DNA of 13,501 bases from JAVRLS01 sp031961205 (GTDB lineage Archaea > Thermoplasmatota > Thermoplasmata > Thermoplasmatales > Thermoplasmataceae): the NCBI GenBank assembly GCA_031961205.1, contig JAVRLS010000025.1:1-13501 (forward strand), read 5' to 3'. The notes under the pieces were generated by a model. The model saw only the letters and a list, made by a program, of their open reading frames with translations, was not told the origin of the DNA and did no database searches. Numbering within the stretch: position 1 is the first letter of the stretch; every line of letters begins with the position of its first letter. Below, piece by piece: positions 7,023 to 13,335 of the stretch. The position numbers were made by a program, and so were the translations under genes.

Positions 7023-8222
7023 ATGCCTGAGGCGGTTTCTACGGAAAATACAGCATATGATTTGTCATTCAGGTTCCTTCTTGTTTCAAGGGCCGTGAGG
7101 AGTTCAGCCCTTATATTCATAGCACTTTCGCTTCCCCTTTATCTTCTTATCCTGAAAGTAAATATAGTAAACATCGGGATAATCTACCTTGGTACATCAC
7201 TTGTGAACGTGATGATCACGGTTTCCCTGGGCATGCTTGGCGATCGCATCGGGTACAAGAGTGCAATGCTTATAGGGGAGCTACCGGCGATTTTCACGGC
7301 TTCGGTGCTTTCAATGACCCATGACGTGGCCTTAATATTTGTTGCGACAGCCATATCCGGCGCAGCTGGTGCACCGGGAGGCATGAGGGGTACGTTTTCC
7401 GTCGGAACAACGCCATACATTTCAAGAATATGGAAAAACCAGACTGAAAGAATAGGGAAAATGGCCCTTATAACGCTAACCGGTTCACTCTTTTCGATAT
7501 TCGGCAGCCTGATGCTTTATTCGCATGCCTTCCTGCTCAGGATATATGGAAATCTCGGGGCTTTTTTCATACTTTACAGGATAACTCTCCTGCTGATGAT
7601 AATTTCATTTGTTTCCATCGCCATTTTAAAGAGAGACGAAAAACAGGTCAAAAGCACCCATTTTCTCAAAAAGGAAAGCCTTCGTTATTCTGCTCGCATA
7701 ATTGTTACAAATGTGATAAACGGAAGCGCAATAGGACTTTCAATGTCACTGATTTCCGCATGGTTTGAGCTGCGGTATCACGTATCGATCTCAAATATCG
7801 GCCTGATGTTCACATTTTCATACATTACAACCGCCCTGGGTTCATTTGTTGCCTCAAAGGCAAAGGTACAGCACAGCATGGCAGTAAAATACGGCGCGGT
7901 TACAAGGGTCCTTCAGGGAACAACGCTGATACTTCTGGCGCTGATGCCGTTTTATTTTGCAGCTTCTGCCGTATACATAGCCAGGACGTTCATAGCCGGT
8001 TTCGGAACCCCGATAAGGAGCTCCGTTGGAATACAGGGAATCAAGGATGAGGATTTTGGAACGGCCTCAAGCATTCAGGGCGCCCCATCCAGGATTGCCC
8101 AGGCAACTTCCGGAGCAAGCGGTTATCTGATGGATATATATACACCGCTCCCCGTGATGATAGGAGGCATAATACAGTTTTTTGGTGGTTTCGTATATTA
8201 CAAGCTCCTGAAGGGCCGATGA
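7023..8222 (+). CDS. Major facilitator superfamily transporter
   Basis: This is a 399-aa protein with about 12 hydrophobic segments in two halves, separated by a charged loop (about 203-222, KRDEKQVKS and after). The loop between helices 2 and 3 carries the MFS motif A as GMLGDRIGYKS (70-80), with the Asp and Arg in place. Small-residue and Gly-rich helices (GAAGAPGGMRG, 113-123) follow. This places it in the cytoplasmic membrane as a secondary transporter. The substrate is not readable; efflux-type relatives with this motif A carry drugs or metabolites. The gene stands alone with its own promoter and no obvious Shine-Dalgarno site. The downstream hom gene has a separate promoter. Confidence 0.88.
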   Translation: MPEAVSTENTAYDLSFRFLLVSRAVRSSALIFIALSLPLYLLILKVNIVNIGIIYLGTSLVNVMITVSLGMLGDRIGYKSAMLIGELPAIFTASVLSMTHDVALIFVATAISGAAGAPGGMRGTFSVGTTPYISRIWKNQTERIGKMALITLTGSLFSIFGSLMLYSHAFLLRIYGNLGAFFILYRITLLLMIISFVSIAILKRDEKQVKSTHFLKKESLRYSARIIVTNVINGSAIGLSMSLISAWFELRYHVSISNIGLMFTFSYITTALGSFVASKAKVQHSMAVKYGAVTRVLQGTTLILLALMPFYFAASAVYIARTFIAGFGTPIRSSVGIQGIKDEDFGTASSIQGAPSRIAQATSGASGYLMDIYTPLPVMIGGIIQFFGGFVYYKLLKGR

Positions 8223-8317
8223 GTTTTTCTGTGATATTCCGTGCAAATACGGGCATAAAGAATCCCATCGAATCCTTAATGAATATTCGAATCCATCATG
8301 ATTTATAGCTGTTGCCT

Positions 8318-8347
8318 TGATCGTATGTGATCGTGCATACAGATCGT
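8318..8347. repeat. Operator-like repeats upstream of hom
   Basis: TGATCGT occurs at 8318-8324 and 8328-8334 (10-nt spacing), with a variant AGATCGT at 8341-8347. The same stretch forms an imperfect inverted repeat, GATCGTATG with CATACaGATC. It lies 25-50 bp upstream of the hom TATA box, which suits an activator or repressor site. Confidence 0.35.
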
Positions 8348-8370
8348 CAGCATAACCCTTGCTGCTGAAC

Positions 8371-8378
8371 TTTATTTA
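8371..8378 (+). promoter_or_regulatory. TATA box of hom
   Basis: TTTATTTA is centred about 26 nt before the ATG at 8401. It decides the start: transcription would begin at that ATG, downstream of the TTG at 8359 that would otherwise give a longer frame. Confidence 0.6.
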
Positions 8379-8400
8379 CCCCCGATCATATCAGGGATTC

Positions 8401-9405
8401 ATGAAAAAAGTGACCGTATCGTTTCTTGGCCTTGGAAATGTTGGCCTTAATGCACTGAGGATAATTGACAGCTACAACAGGAAGAAAGCAGAACAGGAAG
8501 GAGTATTCATTGAAGTCAATGCTGTTTCCGACTCAAGGGCAGCCATCGGGGGAGATCGCCTTGATACCGGAAAAATAATAAAATCCAAGGAAAAGGGCAA
8601 TATAATGGAAACGGGTTACCGATCCGTAGACAGGGACTGGATAATCGAATCTGATTCAGAAATAATTGTGGATGCAATGCCAGCTTCAAGGGACGGGCGC
8701 AGGGAACTTGAACTATACACGATTGCGATGAATCATGGAAAGAATATCGTTACGGCAAATAAATCGGGGCTGGCAAATTACTGGAAGGAAATAATGAATA
8801 CTTCAAGGAACAGTGGCAGAAGCATAAGATATGAGGCTACCGTAGCTGGTGGCGTTCCGCTCTTCAGTATGGTTGATTTTTCGCTGTCCCCTTCGGAAGT
8901 GACCGGTTTCAGGGGTATAGTCAGCCTGACAGTAAACTATTTTTTAAGAAGAATTGCTTCCGGCGAGAAATTTGAGGATATATTGCACGATGCAATGAAA
9001 CTCGGGATACTGGAGGCAGATTACCACGACGATACTTTGGGAATTGATGCAGCACGAAAGAGCGTAATACTTGCAAACAGCATTTTTAAAACGAATTACA
9101 CGCTTAAGGATGTCAGATACAGTGGTGTAGAGAATCTCAGCAATGAGGACATATCCAGATTCACGAAGAACACGAGAATCGTCACTTCAGTTGAAAGAAT
9201 AGATGGAAGGATCGTTGCTTCATCTGTTCCGGAAAATCTTGCGGAAGGTGATTTTCTTTTAAAAATAAATGAAAAAGGCCTGGGTTACCAGATATCGACG
9301 GATTCAAACGGCACTGTAAATGTTACGGATGATTATGACGGGCCCTATGAAACAGCCGGTGCGGTTGTCAATGACATCATACTGGCAGGATTGAAAACAT
9401 ATTGA
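8401..9405 (+). CDS. hom: Homoserine dehydrogenase
   Basis: This 334-aa enzyme reduces aspartate semialdehyde to homoserine with NAD(P)H, at the branch to threonine and methionine. The N-terminal nucleotide fold has GLGNVG (10-15). The catalytic core shows TANKSGLA (118-125, with the key Lys121), EATVAGGVPL (145-154), and EAD...DDTLGIDAARK (205-220), which supplies the acidic residues and Lys220 expected at the active site. GPYETAGAVVNDII closes the protein. It has no ACT or aspartokinase domain, normal for a short archaeal form. The usual N/S-G-T-x-x-Y segment reads SLTVNY (175-180), with Leu in place of Gly. A TTG-started extension to 8359 is rejected because the TATA box lies within it. 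No other threonine genes are adjacent. Confidence 0.93.
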   Translation: MKKVTVSFLGLGNVGLNALRIIDSYNRKKAEQEGVFIEVNAVSDSRAAIGGDRLDTGKIIKSKEKGNIMETGYRSVDRDWIIESDSEIIVDAMPASRDGRRELELYTIAMNHGKNIVTANKSGLANYWKEIMNTSRNSGRSIRYEATVAGGVPLFSMVDFSLSPSEVTGFRGIVSLTVNYFLRRIASGEKFEDILHDAMKLGILEADYHDDTLGIDAARKSVILANSIFKTNYTLKDVRYSGVENLSNEDISRFTKNTRIVTSVERIDGRIVASSVPENLAEGDFLLKINEKGLGYQISTDSNGTVNVTDDYDGPYETAGAVVNDIILAGLKTY

Positions 9406-9441
9406 TGCTGATTACTCAGTTCGATATGGAACAGCGTGAAA

Positions 9442-9450
9442 AGTTTAATT
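9442..9450 (+). promoter_or_regulatory. TATA box of the ATPase operon
   Basis: AGTTTAATT is centred about 28 nt before the ATG at 9474, only about 37 nt after the hom stop. It predicts a leaderless transcript for the two overlapping genes that follow. Confidence 0.55.
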
Positions 9451-9473
9451 AACAATCCTGAAGATTCCCCCGA

Positions 9474-10103
9474 ATGATAAGGTGTGGGAAGGTCATATTC
9501 ACGTCCCGGGACTTCAGGACGGATATTATGCTGTACAGGGACACTTCCTATCTCCTTTTGCCAGCGGCTGGAGGCTTCAACAGGTTCCGGATAGTCTCAT
9601 ATGATCGCAGGCTTCATTTCTATATCTGCAGCAGCACAGAAACTAGCTATGTCCTTTTTTCGCAGTTTTTTATAAGGAACTACCCGTGCTACGTGAAGGA
9701 AGAGTATGATAACGACAGTAATAGCATGAACCGCCATTATTTTGTAAACAGATCCTCCGACAGAAAGCTGGGTGATATCTATTTTCCGGGACTTTTAAGG
9801 AATATCGTGAACATATCGTATTCATTTCCGGAAGCCATGATGGAATATTCAGCAAGCGTCAGAAGGAACAGAAAAGGAAACGGTGGAAAATATTCTATAT
9901 ATATTGGATTCAGGATACATGAAAATTCCGGCTATTCAGATGAAATATATGATTTCATAAGGAATGAATTCCAGAAACTCAAATCAGAAACATCCTGGAA
10001 ATTCTCAAGGAAAGCTGGAAGATTCCTTATCAGGACAGACATGCTTGCAAATACCTTCAATATGATAAATTTTGTCAGGATTCCGGAGGATATAAATGTT
10101 TGA
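9474..10103 (+). CDS. Unknown 209-aa protein, probable N-terminal partner of the ATPase
   Basis: No family is recognised with confidence. The protein is soluble-looking, with alternating strands and helices, many aromatic residues (F, Y) and no signal peptide or membrane helix. The tail, FLIRTDMLANTFNMINFVRIPEDIN (about 183-208, in parts), resembles the linker of VirD4/TraG-like conjugation ATPases, where a similar segment joins an N-terminal domain to the motor domain. The gene overlaps the ATPase by 8 nt (ATGTTTGA), and the ATPase starts exactly where its motor domain should, without any N-terminal domain. I infer that the pair is one ancestral protein split in two, acting as a complex. The ATG is chosen by its TATA spacing. 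A fresh structural prediction would be needed to confirm. Confidence 0.75.
   Translation: MIRCGKVIFTSRDFRTDIMLYRDTSYLLLPAAGGFNRFRIVSYDRRLHFYICSSTETSYVLFSQFFIRNYPCYVKEEYDNDSNSMNRHYFVNRSSDRKLGDIYFPGLLRNIVNISYSFPEAMMEYSASVRRNRKGNGGKYSIYIGFRIHENSGYSDEIYDFIRNEFQKLKSETSWKFSRKAGRFLIRTDMLANTFNMINFVRIPEDINV
10085..10091 (+). promoter_or_regulatory. Shine-Dalgarno site of the ATPase gene
   Basis: GGAGGAT lies 4 nt before the ATG at 10096, inside the end of the preceding gene. It fixes the overlapping start and indicates coupled translation. Confidence 0.8.
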
Positions 10104-12015
10104 TTATGACCCTTCCGCCAGGGGATACATCAGGAAAAATTCAGACCGTGGCATTCTTATAGGCTATGATGCAGATGGAACGCCTTTTTTTACGGGTGAA
10201 AAATCGCTGGAGGGCCATTTATCCGTAACGGGAAAGACTGGAACAGGAAAATCATCCCTGCTTGTGTCCATGATAAGATCGATGGACGGGATGCCGGGAA
10301 ACATAGTGGTTATCGATCCACATGGAACCCTGATCGATTCAGTATTCCAGACGGAGAGGCCGCTTGTATATATTTCAAGCGATACAGTGGAAAGGCAGGG
10401 CAAGAAATATTCCGTGAAGATGAACATCATGGACAGGAGGCATGATCCGGATCTCACCTCCGGCTGGATAAGGGATATATTCTCGTCAGAGAGTTTTTCC
10501 AGTAACACGTGGGGCCCGAGACTCGAAGTCATCTTCAGGGCAATTCTGCCGGAGTACATACGTAATGAAGCAAAGCCTTCTCTGGCAGGCTTTGTCGATA
10601 CCATAACATCTCCAAGATCCATGAAAATATTTCTTGAAAAGATCGAAAACAGGAGCCTGAGATCATTCCTCGAAACGTACACGAAGGACAGGGAGTACTG
10701 GCGGGAATATATAGCGTCATCCCTGAACAAGATGATTCCGGCTCTCACGAATGAAAAGATAAGATCGCTGATATCCTCCGACGATTCCTTTGATTTTTAT
10801 CAGGCGTGCTCTGCGGGAAATTCAATCATATTCGTGGATGCGTCCAAGGGGAAGGTTTCGGACGAAGCATCTGAACAGATTTCGCTTCTGTTCCTTATGA
10901 GAATATGGTTTGATTCCCTTTACAGGTATAACGAAGGGAAGGTTGTAAAAAATTACATATTTATAGACGAGGCACAGAACATTCCAAAGGAAATGATAAA
11001 AACCATGCTGAGTGAAGGAAGAAAATACGGGATTTCCCTGATACTCTCGAACCAGTACGTATCACAGTCAAAGGAGTATTCCGATTCGCTCTATGGAAAT
11101 GTCAGGAACTTTATATCCTTCAACGTGTCTGAAAGCGACGCATCATTCCTGAGCAGGACAATTCCGGACTCCGTGCTGTCAAGGGAAATATATGAAACGC
11201 TTTTGAACCAGAGGATCCACAAATTTTTATACTGGTCAACGGACCAGTTTTCCACGCGCCCCGTATCTCTGGAGATAAGGATGACCGGGGTAAAAAGGGA
11301 CGAGCGCATAACCGAAAGCATAATCAGCCATGGAAGCGAGAACACCGGTGAAAATTATGAAAGCAGGAAGGAAAGCCTGCACGAAACAATACTTTCAAGT
11401 TTTGATTCTTACCTTTTTTCCAGGCAAATAGAGTTAAAGCATGGAAAAATCAGGGATACAATCCCGGACGGCTATTTTTACTACGGTTCGTCCATGTATA
11501 TCGTTGAGATGGAGATATCGGATACGGATAAGCCATTCCGTATACTGAGAAAGATCAGGGACTATAAAGGATCGAAAATTATCTTCATTACGGATGAAGA
11601 AAGATCGGAAAAACTGTGGAACATCCTGATGGAGCCTGTAAAGAATTTTGAGGAGAATCCGTGCCTTATGGAGGGGGGAGACAGGGTATGCATAGATGAC
11701 GTAGCGACTCTTTACAGGGATGTATTTTTAGTGGTATATGACAGGAACTTTTACATCAGGAGTTACGATGGAAATCACCGTTTTTCCCTTAACCAGCTGG
11801 ATACCACGCCTTACATGAAAAAAATTCGGAAAAATAAATATTTTTATCTTTTGAATCATCTGTATGACAAAATGATTCATGATCGCACTTATACTGTAAA
11901 CAAAGATGAAATAAAAAAAGAAGCATTTTATGAAAGAAATTACATTGATGAATTTTTTCAAAAAAAAGAAACAATATCACTGTATGACATTTTTCAATTT
12001 CAAAAACGATGTTAA
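10096..12015 (+). CDS. HerA/VirD4-like ATPase with C-terminal PD-(D/E)XK-like region
   Basis: This is a 639-aa protein. The motor domain (about 20-400) has Walker A GKTGTGKSS (46-54), the VIDPHGTLID strand (72-81) typical of VirD4/TraG/HerA-type translocases, Walker B YIFIDEAQN (287-295), a polar sensor LSNQYVSQ (317-324) and an arginine-bearing YGNVRNF (333-339). Such motors form hexamers that pump DNA or couple it to a secretion or processing machine. There is no membrane helix. The C-terminal part contains IPDGYFYYG, then IVEMEIS and K486...Y490, the pattern of a PD-(D/E)XK/replication-relaxation-type fold (Asp458, Glu471, Glu473). ExE replaces the usual ExK, so catalysis is uncertain. The last 80 codons are much more A/T-rich than the rest. 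Motor assignment is firm; the nuclease fold is inference. Confidence 0.85.
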   Translation: MFDYDPSARGYIRKNSDRGILIGYDADGTPFFTGEKSLEGHLSVTGKTGTGKSSLLVSMIRSMDGMPGNIVVIDPHGTLIDSVFQTERPLVYISSDTVERQGKKYSVKMNIMDRRHDPDLTSGWIRDIFSSESFSSNTWGPRLEVIFRAILPEYIRNEAKPSLAGFVDTITSPRSMKIFLEKIENRSLRSFLETYTKDREYWREYIASSLNKMIPALTNEKIRSLISSDDSFDFYQACSAGNSIIFVDASKGKVSDEASEQISLLFLMRIWFDSLYRYNEGKVVKNYIFIDEAQNIPKEMIKTMLSEGRKYGISLILSNQYVSQSKEYSDSLYGNVRNFISFNVSESDASFLSRTIPDSVLSREIYETLLNQRIHKFLYWSTDQFSTRPVSLEIRMTGVKRDERITESIISHGSENTGENYESRKESLHETILSSFDSYLFSRQIELKHGKIRDTIPDGYFYYGSSMYIVEMEISDTDKPFRILRKIRDYKGSKIIFITDEERSEKLWNILMEPVKNFEENPCLMEGGDRVCIDDVATLYRDVFLVVYDRNFYIRSYDGNHRFSLNQLDTTPYMKKIRKNKYFYLLNHLYDKMIHDRTYTVNKDEIKKEAFYERNYIDEFFQKKETISLYDIFQFQKRC

Positions 12016-12029
12016 ACAAGGGAAAAAAG

Positions 12030-12036
12030 ATTATAC
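12030..12036 (+). promoter_or_regulatory. TATA box of the AbrB-like gene
   Basis: ATTATAC is centred about 24 nt before the ATG at 12057, giving a leaderless start and supporting that ATG over the in-frame one at 12078. Confidence 0.5.
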
Positions 12037-12056
12037 TACTTCTCAATTAGTGGGAG

Positions 12057-12227
12057 ATGACAGACAGCAGAAAGATAATGGATATTGCCAGAATGACCAA
12101 AAGAGGTTCTTCAGTAAGAGTAACTTTGCCAAAAAAGATCCTTAAACAGCTAAATTTGAAGGATGAAGATCTTATCGCTTTTTATGAGGGGGAAGACGGG
12201 AGAGTTTACATAGAACTTTTGAAGTGA
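12057..12227 (+). CDS. AbrB/SpoVT (MazE-like) small DNA-binding protein
   Basis: A 56-aa frame from ATG 12057 to TGA 12225-12227. The core MTKRGSSVRVTLPKKI, then LKQLNLKDEDLIAFYEG and VYIELLK, is the classic swapped-hairpin AbrB/SpoVT/MazE fold (PF04014): R-G-S-S-x-R-V-T-L-P followed by a short helix, a K-x-x-D turn and a final strand. Archaea carry many such one-domain regulators or antitoxins. It lies 41 nt after the ATPase stop and has its own TATA box 24 nt upstream, so it may be transcribed alone and also by read-through. No toxin gene (PIN or MazF) is visible next to it, so a stand-alone regulator, possibly of the ATPase unit, is more likely than an antitoxin. A shorter start at 12078 (49 aa) is possible. 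Confidence 0.85.
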   Translation: MTDSRKIMDIARMTKRGSSVRVTLPKKILKQLNLKDEDLIAFYEGEDGRVYIELLK

Positions 12228-12283
12228 AGTGATCCTTTGAAACGCTTGTAAGCAGATCGGATCGAATGGATCTAAAGGCCAGG

Positions 12284-12358
12284 CAGTGGCTTATAAGGTC
12301 CGTTTATATTCATAGTTCTTTCTATTTTTTACAAAATTTTCGATTACGAAAGCCACTG
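12284..12358. repeat. 9-bp inverted repeat upstream of tnpB-like copy 2
   Basis: CAGTGGCTT (12284-12292) and AAGCCACTG (12350-12358) are perfect inverted arms, 57 nt apart. The right arm coincides with the first block shared by the two tnpB-like remnants. The AT-rich sequence between has no coding frame. Confidence 0.35.
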
Positions 12359-12614
12359 AGCTTGCGATGTGGATGAAGCGCGAAGGGTTTATTAGAAATA
12401 ACGATTTCATATGCAAGTACCGTGGGGCACACGGGAATTCAAGCCTGATAAGCCACCCGAAAGGGATGGTTGGAGATCGATTAAGACCTTCAGATCGGTG
12501 AAGAAGGCACTGTCGATGAAGCGGGAACCTCCAGTCGCTTGCGACAGAGAGGGTGTCAGGTTAGGCATGATTCAGGATCTTCGGGGATATCCTGAAAATG
12601 ATTGCAAATATTGA
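12351..12614 (+). pseudogene. Decayed tnpB-like 3' end, copy 2 (IS200/IS605 class, tentative)
   Basis: This plus-strand segment is the inverted partner of 941-1127. One frame reads ACDVDEARRVY, then two stop codons, then MQVPWGTREFKPDKPPERD followed by SVKKALSMKREPPV and a stop at 12612-12614. The combination of a degenerate D-V-x-x-A-R stretch, GTREFKP and S-K-x-E is reminiscent of archaeal TnpB C-termini just after the zinc-ribbon/last RuvC motif. The two in-frame stops and the missing upstream gene body show that it is dead. A hairpin at 12571-12596 follows, as expected near the right end of such an element. No TnpA, target duplication or left end was found. Family identity is inference; the repeat relation with copy 1 is direct. 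Confidence 0.5.
12571..12596. repeat. Perfect 8-bp-stem hairpin at the remnant's right end
   Basis: TTCAGGAT (12571-12578) and ATCCTGAA (12589-12596) pair around a 10-nt loop. IS200/IS605 elements end in subterminal hairpins bound by TnpA, and this one lies at the expected place after the tnpB-like tail. No T-run follows directly, so a terminator is less likely. Confidence 0.5.
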
Positions 12615-12780
12615 ATCGTAATTTCATTTTTCTTACCGGATTTAAAATTTATCACATTTTGCTATAATAAATTGTAGATGATCAGCTTTATTTCCCTTTA
12701 ATTCGCATTAAAGTACGGTTATCACATTTATTAAAGGTTGAATTTGTTAATCTTTAAATTCCTTCGATAGATACTTTTGC
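12597..12780. other. AT-rich leader region of the TRASH regulator
   Basis: No gene is seen. An 11-nt direct repeat, TTATCACATTT, occurs at 12649-12659 and 12719-12729 (70 nt apart). The second copy is about 25 bp upstream of the TATA box, a good place for an operator bound by the neighbouring regulator. Confidence 0.4.
12751..12760 (+). promoter_or_regulatory. TATA box of the TRASH regulator
   Basis: TCTTTAAATT is centred about 26 nt before the ATG at 12781, so the mRNA should be leaderless. Confidence 0.6.
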
Positions 12781-13326
12781 ATGGTGCCTGATAATGATTC
12801 ATCGTGTAACCGTCAGAATATCTCGATAAACGAGAGCAGGGTCATCAGGGTACTGATGGAAAATTCGAGGATGACAAACGGGGAAATAGCCAGGGAGACA
12901 AACCTGAGCAGAAATACAGTGGCCGGGATAATCACCTCATTAATTCAGAGAGGAATCATTAAGAATTTTACAATAAACCTGAAGGATCCTGATGAGGAAA
13001 TTGTGGCCATTGCGGAAGTTGATAATATCGATAACTTCCCTCCAGAAGACATACTTGAATACTATGAGCTTTCAAACGGTAAGTTCATGGTAATGCTCCC
13101 GGAATCATATCTGAGGAAGAAATTCGATTACAGCGATCTGAAGATAAGCATCCGTCATTTCAGGAATGACCGCATTCAGGATAGGTTGCAGATCTACTGT
13201 GATTACTGCGGAAAGCCGATACATGGAGATGGTATAAAGGTACTGTGGAAAAAGAAGGTATACTATGCATGCTGTCCCAACTGCGAAAAAGATTTAAAAA
13301 GAAAGCTTGAAAAGGAAAATATATAA
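12781..13326 (+). CDS. HTH plus TRASH-domain metal-responsive regulator
   Basis: This is a 181-aa protein. Residues 16-60 form an Lrp/AsnC-type winged helix (INESRVIRVLMENSRMTNG, then IARETNLSRNTVAGIITSL). A middle segment of mixed strands follows. The C-terminus holds a TRASH zinc-ribbon-like metal site, with Cys140 and Cys143, then Cys164, Cys165 and Cys168; the Cys143-x20-Cys164-x3-Cys168 spacing is that of TRASH. Archaeal proteins with this plan (for example CopR/CopT types) sense copper, silver or other heavy metals and control efflux ATPases or chaperones. No such target is in the window; the convergent membrane-protein gene and genes beyond the window are candidates. Regulation of its own promoter through the repeated TTATCACATTT is possible. 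The stop is 9 nt from that of the convergent gene. Confidence 0.9.
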   Translation: MVPDNDSSCNRQNISINESRVIRVLMENSRMTNGEIARETNLSRNTVAGIITSLIQRGIIKNFTINLKDPDEEIVAIAEVDNIDNFPPEDILEYYELSNGKFMVMLPESYLRKKFDYSDLKISIRHFRNDRIQDRLQIYCDYCGKPIHGDGIKVLWKKKVYYACCPNCEKDLKRKLEKENI

Positions 13327-13335
13327 AAAATACCT

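Noticed and set aside
8359..8400. TTG start giving hom 14 more residues
   Set aside because: The TATA box for the gene lies inside this extension, and the conserved N-terminus starts at the ATG at 8401.
10164..10748. A 194-codon minus-strand frame opposite the ATPase
   Set aside because: Shadow frame opposite the conserved Walker A region; no promoter, SD or recognisable domain.
1023..12298. GTGGCTTATAAGG shared at 1023-1035 and 12286-12298 in direct orientation
   Set aside because: A single 13-nt match is expected by chance in a window of this size, and flanks do not extend it.
12411..12614. A 67-codon plus-strand frame starting MQVPWGTREFKP
   Set aside because: It is the surviving 3' part of the tnpB-like remnant with two stops just upstream and no promoter or SD; kept as a pseudogene.
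941..12614. The two inverted remnants as ends of an 11-kb composite transposon
   Set aside because: The interval holds core genes (xpb-bax1, hom), no transposase or target duplication is seen, and both copies are decayed 3' fragments; independent insertions are simpler.
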